Shown: positions 15,301-23,265 of the stretch, piece after piece | Position numbering within the stretch: position 1 is the stretch's first letter | Layout of the letters: each line of letters starts with the position of its first letter | Source: Acidobacteriota bacterium | GTDB taxonomy: Bacteria > Acidobacteriota > Terriglobia > Terriglobales > Acidobacteriaceae | Direction of reading: 5' to 3' | DNA length: 40,947 nucleotides | Assembly (NCBI GenBank): GCA_023441255.1 | Contig: JAEZPW010000150.1 | Location: forward strand, 1 to 40,947 | The notes under the pieces: generated by a model | Told to the model about the DNA's origin: nothing | What the model saw: the letters and a program-made list of their open reading frames with translations, nothing else | Databases searched by the model: none | Translations under genes and position numbers: made by a program

Positions 15301-16868
15301 CGGAAATAGTTGAAGAGAAGCTGCGGTTGATCTGAAAGGCAGGCCAGCGGCGTGTCATTTCCCATTGAGCCGACGGGTTCCTGGCCGTCAGTCGCCATGG
15401 GCTTGAGGATCATGTTGACGTCTTCATCGGTGTAGCCAAACAGGTGCTGACGCGAGGTGATGGTTTCGTGATCGGAGCCCATCACGCGGAAGGGATCGGG
15501 CAATTCATCGAGACTGAGCTGATTGTCCTTCAGCCACTCGCCGTAAGGTCGTCGTGCTGCCAGTTCGCTCTTGATCTCGTCGTCGGATACGATGCATTGC
15601 CGCTCGGTATCAACGAGGAACATTCGTCCGGGTTGCACACGGCCATGAACGCGAACGTTCTCCGGCGCGATGGGAAGAACGCCGGCTTCAGACGCCAGCA
15701 CGACCAGTCCGTCGTTTGTGACCGTGTAGCGCGCGGGACGGAGGCCGTTGCGGTCCAGCATTGCGCCGATCAGGCGGCCGTCCGTGAACGCGATCGCTGC
15801 CGGTCCGTCCCACGGCTCCATTAACGACGCGTGGTACTCGAAGTAGTCACGGCGGTTGCACGGAGTGTCTTCCGAGCACGCTTCGGGGATCATCATCGAC
15901 AGGGCATGTGGAAGGCTGCGGCCTGCCTGCACCAGCAATTCGAGTACGTTGTCGAAGTTCGCCGAGTCGCTGCCGCCGGGTTGAACGATGGGGAATAACT
16001 TGCGGATATCGTCACCGAACAACGGCGAAGAAAGTACCGACTCGCGTGCTGCCATCCAGTTCACGTTGCCCCTGACCGTGTTGATCTCGCCGTTGTGCGC
16101 GACGTAGCGGTACGGGTGCGCGAGGTGCCAGGTGGGAAACGTGTTGGTCGAAAAGCGCTGATGGACGAGGCAGAGCGCGCTCCGAACATCAGGGTCGTTC
16201 AACTCTCCGTAGAAGCGCGCTATCTGTGGAGCGAGCAGCAGGCCCTTGTAGATGATGGTGCGGCAGGACAGCGAACACACGTAGAACATGCCGCGCTGCG
16301 GGACTTCGCTCTGCGCAATCTCGTTCTCAACGCGGCGGCGCACAACGTAGAGCCTTCGCTCACAGGCATCTTCGTCCATGCCTTCAGGCGCGCCGACAAA
16401 GATTTGCTGAATATACGGCTGCGATGCACGCGCAAGGCGTCCAACGGCGGAACCGTCGACCGGCGTATCGCGCCAGCCAAGTACGACCAGGCCCTCTTCC
16501 TTCACAACGCGCTCGAATACACCTTCACAGAAGAGGCGAGCCTGCTTCTCGACCGGAAAAAAGACCATTCCCACGCCGTATGTGCTGTTTTCCGGCAGTT
16601 GGAAGTCCAGCAGGCCGCACTCGCGGCGGAAGAACTCGTGCGGTATCTGGATCAGCAGTCCCGCGCCATCGCCCGTGTCCGCATCGCAACCGCAGGCTCC
16701 GCGGTGTGCCAGATTGGTGAGGATCTGGATGCCCTTTACGATGATGTCGTGCGACTTGTCACCGCTGATGGCGGCCACGAAGCCGACGCCACAAGCGTCG
16801 TGCTCGTTGGCTGGGTCATATAGGCCCTGCGCAACGGGGAGACCGCTCGTCCCTTCAAACTGATTCAT
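12306..16868 (-). CDS. gltB: Glutamate synthase large subunit
   Basis: 1520 residues, the full length for GltB. The N-terminal glutaminase domain starts after a 25-residue propeptide, with the nucleophile Cys26 in HDACGVGF. The central and FMN-binding domains include the GEGGEDEARFSDD, GAKPGEGGQLPGHKV and ISPPPHHDVYSIEDLAQLIYDLK segments. The cysteines in MMRKCHLNTCPVGIATQ belong to the 3Fe-4S cluster. The C-terminal GXGXG beta-helix is visible (YGATSGEAFFNGLAGERFAVRN split over several turns). Ammonia released from glutamine travels through an internal tunnel to 2-oxoglutarate. The gene follows thrB after 38 bases, so it is probably co-transcribed with ilvE-thrC-thrB. Confidence 0.97.
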   Translation of the reverse strand: MNQFEGTSGLPVAQGLYDPANEHDACGVGFVAAISGDKSHDIIVKGIQILTNLAHRGACGCDADTGDGAGLLIQIPHEFFRRECGLLDFQLPENSTYGVGMVFFPVEKQARLFCEGVFERVVKEEGLVVLGWRDTPVDGSAVGRLARASQPYIQQIFVGAPEGMDEDACERRLYVVRRRVENEIAQSEVPQRGMFYVCSLSCRTIIYKGLLLAPQIARFYGELNDPDVRSALCLVHQRFSTNTFPTWHLAHPYRYVAHNGEINTVRGNVNWMAARESVLSSPLFGDDIRKLFPIVQPGGSDSANFDNVLELLVQAGRSLPHALSMMIPEACSEDTPCNRRDYFEYHASLMEPWDGPAAIAFTDGRLIGAMLDRNGLRPARYTVTNDGLVVLASEAGVLPIAPENVRVHGRVQPGRMFLVDTERQCIVSDDEIKSELAARRPYGEWLKDNQLSLDELPDPFRVMGSDHETITSRQHLFGYTDEDVNMILKPMATDGQEPVGSMGNDTPLACLSDQPQLLFNYFRLLFAQVTNPPIDPIREEMVMSLTSYIGQERNILDEQPINCHTLRLDDPILTNRDLERLRRVSRGDFLATTMPILYRVAKGKKGLEDALHHLCRRTSLALKSGYTLLILSDRDADEEYAPIPSLLALAAVHNHLVREQKRSQCAVVLESGEPREVMHFALLLGYGASAVNPYLAIETLEHLANRGELPDAVTFPVAAKNFKKAINKGLLKTFSKMGISTLQSYTGAQVFEAIGLNRAVMQKYFSGTSSRIEGVGIDVIARESQMRHEHAFGSARPSGADLPVGGAYKYRVNGERHLLNPVTISKLQHAVRQDNAQTFKEYTDFIDQQNERLCTLRGLMRFKQPANPVPLEEVEPASAIVRRFATGAMSFGSISKEAHETLARAMNAIGGRSNTGEGGEDEARFSDDRRSAIKQVASGRFGVTTHYLVNADELQIKMAQGAKPGEGGQLPGHKVDEEIARVRRSIPGVGLISPPPHHDVYSIEDLAQLIYDLKNVNPAARVSVKLVAEVGVGTVAAGVAKAHADVILISGDSGGTGASPLSSIKHAGIPWELGLAETQQVLVMNDLRGRVRLQTDGKLQTGRDVVIAALLGAEEFGFATTPLIALGCVMMRKCHLNTCPVGIATQDPVLRSKFQGQPEHVIRFFFFLAEQVRLHMAALGFRTFDEMVGRVDMLEVDTHDHWKARGLDFSGILHSPPVPARVSRRCTQSQDHGLESALDHELMGYAHDALDSGRPIRLCLPIRNVHRSVGAMMSGEVVRRFGPHGLPHETIRFDFTGSAGQSFGAFLAPGITLQLEGDANDYVGKGLSGGRLVVFPPKQSTFDPSHNIVIGNVALYGATSGEAFFNGLAGERFAVRNSGATAVVEGVGDHGCEYMTRGTVVVLGECGRNFAAGMSGGIAYIVDDRGDFASTSCNKTGVDLETVAEPADIDLLRCLIVRHFELTGSPRAAQILGNWAEAVARFVKVFPREYKRVLGLPLASEMGHTVHMHAGVPTAAAGAD

Positions 16869-16906
16869 CTAGTTCCATTACCTCGCGTATCTGTTTCTTG
16901 TCCGCG

Positions 16907-17887
16907 TCATGCCGGGAGCTCTTGCGGATGGGCCGTGGAAACTCCATTGACGAGTTGCCGAGGACTGTCAGCCTCGGCCTGATGAGCGCGCAACACTCGC
17001 ACGTCAAAAGGCACGCCGAGCGGGTGGTACATCTGGCTGAGTAAGCGCTCTACAGAGTCAACATTCCGTTCGGCAAACGCCACGATCGAGGGCCCTGCCC
17101 CACTCAGACAAATACCGAGCAGATCTTCGTGTTCGAGTGCCAGCGCCTGTTCAAGACCGGGAACAAGCGTCTTCCGGAATGGCTGGTGGAGACGGTCGCT
17201 CAGGGCCTGCCTGAGCAGCGAGAAATCGCCGCTCTGAAGCGATTGCAGCAACAGCGCAAGCCGCTGCAGGTTGAATACAGCGTCGGTCCGCGACACGTGC
17301 CGGGGTAGCACGCTACGCGCCTCCGAAGTGGCCAGTCCCTTGTCGGGAGTCAGGACGATGAAGAACAGGGCAGCGGGCCAGGACATCGCTGCGGCATAGA
17401 TCGAGCCGTCCGGAAGCTGGCAGCTGGTGGTGAGCCCGCCGAGCAGCGCGGCCGCAACGTTATCAGGATGCCCTTCAAGGGCAGACGCAGCGTTGAGCAA
17501 CGCCTGCCTGGGGAGGGGCAGGCTGACAGCCTCGTAGAGTCGAAGCCCGGCAACGGTTGCGGCCGCACTGCTGCCCAGTCCCGCACGCATAGGTATCTCG
17601 CTGTAAACGTCGATCCGGAGCGACGGAAATGCGATGGTGTTCTGCTGGGCAAGAAAACGAAATGCGCGTTCGATGTAGTTCTCGCCCTTGAGTTGCTGGT
17701 TCACGAAACGAAAATGCAGGTCGCCGTGGCCGTCCAGTACTTCTACTTCGAGGCGCAGATAAAGCTGGACAGCGACCGCGAGCGTGTCGAATCCCGGACC
17801 GAGGTTAGCAATTGAAGCGGGCACCCTGATCTGAAAATGCTCGCCCGGAACGCGCGCGAAAGTGTACGTATGGTTGGCAAGGTTCAT
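16907..17887 (-). CDS. thrB: Homoserine kinase
   Basis: 326 residues, GHMP kinase family. Motif 1 is VPASIANLGPGFDTLAVAV (about 23-41), the ATP-binding motif 2 is RAGLGSSAAATVAG (about 101-114), and motif 3 is LSGAGPSIVAFA near 274. It phosphorylates L-homoserine, the step before threonine synthase. The start ATG overlaps the thrC stop by 4 bases (17884-17887), indicating translational coupling. The C-terminal 25 residues beyond motif 3 look flexible. The glutamate synthase genes follow. Confidence 0.95.
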   Translation of the reverse strand: MNLANHTYTFARVPGEHFQIRVPASIANLGPGFDTLAVAVQLYLRLEVEVLDGHGDLHFRFVNQQLKGENYIERAFRFLAQQNTIAFPSLRIDVYSEIPMRAGLGSSAAATVAGLRLYEAVSLPLPRQALLNAASALEGHPDNVAAALLGGLTTSCQLPDGSIYAAAMSWPAALFFIVLTPDKGLATSEARSVLPRHVSRTDAVFNLQRLALLLQSLQSGDFSLLRQALSDRLHQPFRKTLVPGLEQALALEHEDLLGICLSGAGPSIVAFAERNVDSVERLLSQMYHPLGVPFDVRVLRAHQAEADSPRQLVNGVSTAHPQELPA

Positions 17888-19107
17888 GCGCTCACCTCCG
17901 CCATCTCCGCTACCAAGGAGTGCTGAGACTTCGCGATGAACTCCGTGTCCTTCAATGCATGGCCCGTGAGTACCGCGACCACCGTAGCCTGGCTATCGAG
18001 AGTGCCATCCAAGATCAGCTTTCGCACGGCGGCCAGGGTGGCCGCAGATGCCGGCTCGCAACCGATGCCGTCGCGCCCGATCTCCGATTTCGCCTCAGCA
18101 ATCTCCTCGTCGGTAACGTCCAGCACCATGCCGCCGGTCTGCTGGACGGCGCGCAGGGCTTTTCTCCACGAACGGGGATTACCGATGCGAATGGCGGTTG
18201 CGGCTGTCTCCGGATGTGTTTCAGGATTCAGTTCAAGTGCCCTCGACCGCCACATGCGCGCGAAGGGATTCGCACCTTCCGCCTGGACTACGACCAGCCG
18301 TGGGATCGTGTGTATGAGTCCTGCGGACTTCATTTCCTCGAAGGCCTTGCCGAAGGCAGAGCTATTACCGAGATTTCCGCCGGGCACGAATACGTAGTCG
18401 GGCACGTGCCACGCGAGTTGCTCCAGCAGTTCGAACATTGCGGTCTTCTGACCTTCCACTCGAAACGGGTTGATTGAGTTGAGGAAATAAAGGTCAGAGT
18501 GCGAGCGGAGTAACGTTTCGAGCGCCGCGTCAAAGTTGCCTTCAATCTGGACGACCTCTGCCCCAAAATCGATGGACTGAGCCAGTTTGTTGCTCGATAC
18601 TTTTCCAGCCGGCAGGTAGACCTTCGCGGCGAGGCCCGCGCGCGCCGCATATGCCGCAAGCGAAGCAGCCGTGTTGCCGGTGGAAGCGCATCCGACCGCC
18701 CTTGCGCCCACGAACTTCGCCTCGGAAATACCGACGGTCATGCCGAGGTCCTTGAAACATCCAGTCGGATTCCAGCCCAGGTGCTTGAACCGAAGGTCCC
18801 CGACGCCGGCCCATTCCGCGGTCCTCTTGCCCTGAACGAGCGAAGTGTTTCCTTCGCCGAGCGTGACGACATCGTGGTAACAGTCCGGCAGAAACTCGCG
18901 GAAACGCCACACACCGCTCACATCGCGGGGAGCGAAAGATGTTCTGCGCTGCAGCCATGTAGATTTCAGATCTGTCGGGTCCGGCAGATTGCCGGCAATC
19001 ACCACTTCCAACAGGTCGCCACATCGCGAGCACGACATATTCTGGTCGTGCAGGTCAAACGTGGCATGGCAGCTCGAGTTGTTGCAGCGAAGATACATTC
19101 TGTTCAC
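17884..19107 (-). CDS. thrC: Threonine synthase
   Basis: 407 residues, PLP fold type II. An N-terminal zinc-ribbon-like element (MYLRCNNSSC and SCSRCG) precedes the catalytic domain. The PLP lysine is in GCFKDLGMTV, and substrate or cofactor contacts lie in CASTGNTAASLAAYAARAG and PGGNLGNSSAFGKA. It converts O-phosphohomoserine to threonine, a precursor of isoleucine, which ties it to ilvE upstream. AAGGTGA precedes the ATG at a good distance. The gene is 39 bases after ilvE. Confidence 0.95.
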   Translation of the reverse strand: MNRMYLRCNNSSCHATFDLHDQNMSCSRCGDLLEVVIAGNLPDPTDLKSTWLQRRTSFAPRDVSGVWRFREFLPDCYHDVVTLGEGNTSLVQGKRTAEWAGVGDLRFKHLGWNPTGCFKDLGMTVGISEAKFVGARAVGCASTGNTAASLAAYAARAGLAAKVYLPAGKVSSNKLAQSIDFGAEVVQIEGNFDAALETLLRSHSDLYFLNSINPFRVEGQKTAMFELLEQLAWHVPDYVFVPGGNLGNSSAFGKAFEEMKSAGLIHTIPRLVVVQAEGANPFARMWRSRALELNPETHPETAATAIRIGNPRSWRKALRAVQQTGGMVLDVTDEEIAEAKSEIGRDGIGCEPASAATLAAVRKLILDGTLDSQATVVAVLTGHALKDTEFIAKSQHSLVAEMAEVSA

Positions 19108-19146
19108 CTTGGTCGTTTGTTGAACTCGCGTGCGAGGTCGATTGTT

Positions 19147-20133
19147 CTAGACCACTCCTTCAGCTGGTTGCGCCGTTCGTACACTTTGGCACGGCGCCGC
19201 CGGAACTTTTTCCAGGGGTACGTAGGTCAGCCATTTCCTCGAGAGCTTGTGGCGTCCGTGAACGGCTTCTGAGAATGCCTGTTGGATGCGCCGCGTGACC
19301 GGTCCGCATCGTCCGGCACCGATCTGGCGGAAATCGACTTCATTGAGCGCGATCACTTCCGCCGCGGTTCCACAAACGAACACCTCGTCCGCGATGTAAA
19401 TCTGGTCGCGGGAGATCGGCTGTTCGGAGACGGAGTAGCCAAGGTCGCGCGCGATCGCCATCAAGCTGTCTCGGGTTATACCTTCGAGGACTTCCGCCGC
19501 CGGTGTGGTGTAGAGAGTATTGTTTCGGACCAGGAAGAGATTTTCTCCCGTGCACTCCGCAACGTAGCCTTGCGGATCGAGCAGGATTGCTTCGTCGAAA
19601 CCCAGTCGCACGGACTCCGTTTTCGCCAGCACGGAGTTGACGTAGTTGCCGCAGACCTTCGCCTTGGTCATGGTGACGTTCGGATGATGTCGGGTGAATG
19701 AAGACGTGTTCGCCCGGACTCCTCGCTCCAGCGCTTCTGGTCCGAGATATGCGTCCCATTTCCAGACGGCGATGCCTACGTGCGGCTTGCCCGTATCGAC
19801 GGTCAAGTTCCACCCGCCTTCGGCCAGATAGATGAGCGGCCGAATGTAGCACTGCTCAAAGCCATTCGCCGCAATCACCTGGAGCGTCGCCTCGGTCAGC
19901 TGTTCAGCATTGAACGGCAACCTGCGAAAGCCAAGCACTGATGCGGATGCGAACAGACGGTCGACGTGCTCGCGAAGGCGGAAAACTGCAGGCCCCTGAT
20001 CGGTTCGGTAACACCGAATCCCCTCAAACACTCCGATTCCGTAGTGCAGCGCCGGCGTGAGGAAATGCAACACCGCATTCTCATAGGCCACCAGTTCGCC
20101 GTTCATCCATACGTAGCGAGATTTCATGTCCAT
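19147..20133 (-). CDS. ilvE: Branched-chain amino-acid aminotransferase
   Basis: 328 residues, PLP fold type IV. It transfers the amino group between glutamate and the 2-oxo acids of Ile, Val and Leu. The PLP lysine is Lys159 in AKVCGNYVNS. FEGIRCY, YIRPLIYLAEG, LDPQGYVAECTGENLF, EGITRDSL and VCGTAAEV are the usual family segments. I chose the ATG at 20133, with GGAG 9 bases upstream; a second ATG lies two codons on. It is the first enzyme gene of the ilvE-thrC-thrB-gltB-gltD block and is preceded by a leader peptide and attenuator. Confidence 0.96.
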   Translation of the reverse strand: MDMKSRYVWMNGELVAYENAVLHFLTPALHYGIGVFEGIRCYRTDQGPAVFRLREHVDRLFASASVLGFRRLPFNAEQLTEATLQVIAANGFEQCYIRPLIYLAEGGWNLTVDTGKPHVGIAVWKWDAYLGPEALERGVRANTSSFTRHHPNVTMTKAKVCGNYVNSVLAKTESVRLGFDEAILLDPQGYVAECTGENLFLVRNNTLYTTPAAEVLEGITRDSLMAIARDLGYSVSEQPISRDQIYIADEVFVCGTAAEVIALNEVDFRQIGAGRCGPVTRRIQQAFSEAVHGRHKLSRKWLTYVPLEKVPAAPCQSVRTAQPAEGVV

Positions 20134-20147
20134 CCGTCGACTCTCCC

Positions 20148-20185
20148 GAAAACAGAAAACCCACCGTCCTTGGGGCGGTGGGTTT
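20148..20185 (-). terminator. Attenuator terminator in the ilvE leader
   Basis: Read on the minus strand: AAACCCACCG (20185-20176), loop, CGGTGGGTTT (20166-20157), then TTTTCTGTTTTC. This is a perfect 10-bp stem with a T-rich tail ending 14 bases before the ilvE ATG. Such a terminator just before a start codon makes sense only as a conditional one. GGGCGGGGGGT (20244-20234), at the end of the leader peptide, can pair with ACCCACCGCCC (20183-20173) at 10 of 11 positions. That pairing would act as the antiterminator. Confidence 0.85.
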
Positions 20186-20231
20186 GTTGTTTAGAACCTG
20201 TTCTTAAAGTTTCTTATGGAATCTTCTTGAA

Positions 20232-20336
20232 CTACCCCCCGCCCTGTTTGTGAACAGGTGTAATAATTCGTACACCTGTAGCCGGCGCTGTCTTAATAAT
20301 CAGCGTAATGAGCCGGTTTGCGGGGTGGGCATTCAT
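20232..20336 (-). CDS. Leader peptide of the ilvE-thr operon, rich in Ile, Thr, Leu and Val codons
   Basis: A 34-codon frame from ATG 20336 to TAG 20232. The product contains RLITLIIKT (8-16) and TGVRIITPV (20-28) and ends QGGG. It has five Ile, four Thr, two Leu and two Val, 13 of 34 residues, all products of this pathway. ACAGGTGTA (20279-20271) pairs with TACACCTGT (20262-20254) inside the frame as the 1:2 pause hairpin. The last codons are themselves the antiterminator strand. A ribosome stalled at the Ile/Thr codons would free that strand and prevent termination. There is no good ribosome site, and upstream in-frame codons hit a stop at once, so initiation may be nearly leaderless. Analogous in logic to E. 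coli ilvL and thrL. Confidence 0.75.
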   Translation of the reverse strand: MNAHPANRLITLIIKTAPATGVRIITPVHKQGGG

Positions 20337-20349
20337 TTCAGTTCATGAG

Positions 20350-20378
20350 AGCCTAGACTATGTTTGCCCGACAGTCAA
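20350..20378 (-). promoter_or_regulatory. Possible promoter of the ilvE leader
   Basis: On the minus strand TTGACT (20378-20373) is followed after 17 bases by TAGGCT (20355-20350). The -35 is good and the -10 is poor. Transcription would start only a few bases before the leader peptide ATG, consistent with the missing ribosome site. Confidence 0.35.
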
Positions 20379-20476
20379 CAAAATTGAGCGAGTTTTCTTA
20401 CTACGTTCTGCATTTTTATACTCCGGCAAGCATGGTGCCTTAAAGGCCTGGCTGTTACCAATTGCGTGCGCAGGTG

Positions 20477-23128
20477 TTACTCCGGCAGGTGCTGCTCGCC
20501 GGAGATCGTGAACCTGGCCTGCGCTCCCGGAGCTCCAAAACCAGGTTGCCCTCCGCCAACCGCGATCTGGTACTCACCGGCCTTGACGAGGCGATCACCC
20601 GCTTCATCCACCATGCTCAGGTCACGAGGCTCGAGCGTGAAACTCACGTGCTTGGATTCACCAGGAGCGAGGTGCACGCGTTGGAATCCGCGAAGCGCCC
20701 GGATCGGGGCTCCCGGAACGGCTGGAAATGAGACGTAGGCCTGAACCACCTCGTCGCCTTCGCGTTTGCTGGTGTTATTCACGTCCGCTTCCACCACCAG
20801 CCGATCTCCGGCAGCGACTTCGGTCTTCGACAGTTTCAAATTGCCGTACGTGAAAGTCGAGTAACTGAGCCCGTGGCCGAAGGGATAGAGCGGCTTGCCC
20901 TTGAAATAGCGATATGTACGGCTCGCCATCGCGTAGTCTTCGAACGCAGGCAGTTGATCTACGCCGGTGTAGAACGTGACCGGCAGGCGGCCGGCGGGAT
21001 TGTTGATTCCGGCGAGCGTTTCGGCAATCGCCGTTCCGCCCTCTTCGCCCGCATACCACGCCTCGAGAATGGCGTTCGCATTCTTCTCGGCCCAGTTGAC
21101 CGACAGTGCGCTTCCATTCATCAACACAACAACGAGCGGCTTGCCCGTGGCCTTAACTGCCTTCAGTAGATTCTCTTCGGGTGCGGGCAGCTCAATGCTG
21201 GTTCGGTCGCCGCCCTTGAAGCCGGGGATATTGACCGGCATCTCTTCGCCTTCAAGGTCGGAGCTGATACCGACAGCAGCGACCACAAGGTCAGCCTTGC
21301 GTGCGCTCTTCGCGGCTGCCGCCGCAAGAGCTTCATCGGTCGTCGCCGCCGAGAGAGGTTGCCATACCAGCTTAGCCACAGCACCACCGCTACCCTGGAA
21401 GTACTCCAGCTTGATCGCGTACTTGTGACCTTTCTGAAGCGGCAGATCCACGGTCTTGGTGGTTGCTGCGTGATTGCTCCAGTCTTCCACCAGCAGCTTG
21501 CCATCAAGCCACAGGCGGTACCCGTCGTCGCCGCTCACGCCGATGCTGTAGACGCCCGATTTCGGCGGAGTGAGGAATCCGGTCCATCGCACGGAGAAAT
21601 TTGTAGAGCCTATGCCTGCGGTCTGGGGCGACAGGAAATCGAAGGCCACCGTTTTGTCTACCCGCGTCAGTGCCGGGGTTCCCTGCAAGTCGACCCCATG
21701 GAAGTATTCCGCCTTCAGGCCGGGTTTACCATCCGGCGTCGAAAGGACTGCCTCCGGAATCGGATTGGTCGCATCACGAAGAAATCTCGTTCCCGGATCG
21801 AATGTGATCGCCGCATTCGGAAACTGTCTCCTGAGACCATTCAGAAGGCTCACAATGTTCGGATTGCTACCGTTGTAGTTGCCCTGCATAACCCGGGTTG
21901 AATCGGCAAGCGGGCCTACAACGGCGATCTTCCTGATTTCTTTCTTGAGCGGCAGTGTGCCGTCGTTTTTCAACAGCACCATGCTTTTTCGCGCGACTTT
22001 CAACGCAAGCTGCCGATGTGCGGTTGAATCCGCTTCAGCGATGGGAGTGTTGGCGTAAGGAACCGCCGCGGGCGGATCGAACATACCGAGTGCGAACCGC
22101 GCCCGGAATATCCGCTTGACCGCCACGTCAAGGTCCTTCTCGGTCAATAGCCCCTGCTTGACTGCCTCCGTATACCGAGAGTAGTCGTCTGGTGTATCAC
22201 TGCACTCCAGGTCCATGCCATGTTTCAACGACACAGCACCCGCTTCGGCAGGCGTGCCCGTGTAGTGGTGGCCCCGGTATATGTCGGATACGGCACCGCA
22301 GTCGGATACGACGTATCCGTTGAATCCCCACTTCTCGCGCAGTTGATCAGCCAGAAGGAATCTGTTCGCACATCCGGGCTGGCCATTCACGCTGTTGTAG
22401 ACGCACATCACGGAGCCGGCTTTGCCTTCGACGACGCTTGCGCGGAATGCAGGCAGATACGTGTCGGCCATGTCGTGTTTCGATACTTTCGCATCGAAGC
22501 TGTGGCGCAGTGGTTCCGGCCCACTGTGGACGGCGTAGTGCTTTGGCGTCGCGACCACCCGCAGGTACTTAGGGTCGTCTCCCTGCATGCCGGTAACGAA
22601 GGCAACGCCCATGCGCCCCGTGAGATATGGGTCTTCGCCGTAAGTCTCCTGCCCTCGTCCCCAGCGCGGGTCGCGGAAGATGTTGATGTTTGGCGCCCAG
22701 AAATCGAGCCCCACGTCGAGGTACTGGCCGCGACGGACCACGTCATGATGCTTGGCACGCGCTTCTGTGCCAATAACGGTCGCCATCTCGTGTATCAATG
22801 GAGAATCAAAGGTTGCTCCCAGCCCGATCGGCTCCGGAAAGATGGTGACGCCATCGGTAATGACTCCATGCAGCGCCTCTGACCACCAGTTGTACGCGGG
22901 AACCTGCAGCCGCGGAATAGCCTTTGCGTGATGAACGAGTTGTGATGCCTTCTCGTCCACCGTCATCCTCGACACCAGGTCGTCCACACGTTTCTCAATG
23001 GGTAACGTGGAATCCAGATATGCAGGCTTAGGATCGACGGCGTTCTGGCTCAGCGCCTTGATCGAAGTTGCGTCTATTGCCACTACCGCGACCAGCAGCA
23101 TAAGGAAGAAATGGCTCGTATATCGCAT
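20477..23128 (-). CDS. Secreted GH3 beta-glycosidase with PA14 insert
   Basis: 883 residues with an N-terminal signal peptide (hydrophobic core about 6-20, cleavage probably near ALSQ). The GH3 N-terminal barrel (about 40-350) has the nucleophile Asp276 in YVVSDCGAVSD. The GH3 C-terminal domain carries a PA14 insert (about 469-590, beginning GLKAEYFHGVDL), and a fibronectin-III-like domain ends the protein. The WWSEALHGV segment is typical of the xylosidase/glucosidase branch with this layout, so beta-xylosidase or beta-glucosidase activity in the periplasm is likely. It follows the GH9 gene by 137 bases on the same strand, suggesting joint action on hemicellulose or beta-glucan fragments. 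Confidence 0.92.
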   Translation of the reverse strand: MRYTSHFFLMLLVAVVAIDATSIKALSQNAVDPKPAYLDSTLPIEKRVDDLVSRMTVDEKASQLVHHAKAIPRLQVPAYNWWSEALHGVITDGVTIFPEPIGLGATFDSPLIHEMATVIGTEARAKHHDVVRRGQYLDVGLDFWAPNINIFRDPRWGRGQETYGEDPYLTGRMGVAFVTGMQGDDPKYLRVVATPKHYAVHSGPEPLRHSFDAKVSKHDMADTYLPAFRASVVEGKAGSVMCVYNSVNGQPGCANRFLLADQLREKWGFNGYVVSDCGAVSDIYRGHHYTGTPAEAGAVSLKHGMDLECSDTPDDYSRYTEAVKQGLLTEKDLDVAVKRIFRARFALGMFDPPAAVPYANTPIAEADSTAHRQLALKVARKSMVLLKNDGTLPLKKEIRKIAVVGPLADSTRVMQGNYNGSNPNIVSLLNGLRRQFPNAAITFDPGTRFLRDATNPIPEAVLSTPDGKPGLKAEYFHGVDLQGTPALTRVDKTVAFDFLSPQTAGIGSTNFSVRWTGFLTPPKSGVYSIGVSGDDGYRLWLDGKLLVEDWSNHAATTKTVDLPLQKGHKYAIKLEYFQGSGGAVAKLVWQPLSAATTDEALAAAAAKSARKADLVVAAVGISSDLEGEEMPVNIPGFKGGDRTSIELPAPEENLLKAVKATGKPLVVVLMNGSALSVNWAEKNANAILEAWYAGEEGGTAIAETLAGINNPAGRLPVTFYTGVDQLPAFEDYAMASRTYRYFKGKPLYPFGHGLSYSTFTYGNLKLSKTEVAAGDRLVVEADVNNTSKREGDEVVQAYVSFPAVPGAPIRALRGFQRVHLAPGESKHVSFTLEPRDLSMVDEAGDRLVKAGEYQIAVGGGQPGFGAPGAQARFTISGEQHLPE

Positions 23129-23265
23129 CTATAATGGCTCCAAAGAAAGCTGTGCTCTTTACCCGCGGACACAGAACAACCACTGCAATGCAAATCGATA
23201 TGAAGCTAACGCTTAACGATAAAAACGCGTTGCATCGCGCACGCACGTAACATCCAGGTCCCCTA

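Noticed and set aside
20148..20336. T-box riboswitch upstream of ilvE
   Set aside because: No T-box consensus (TGGNACC) or specifier loop. The leader-peptide frame and antiterminator pairing explain the terminator better.
23203..23214. AAGC-TAAC-GCTT as a LacI-type operator before the GH3 gene
   Set aside because: A 4+4 palindrome without the central CG, and no second copy near GH9. Too weak to call.
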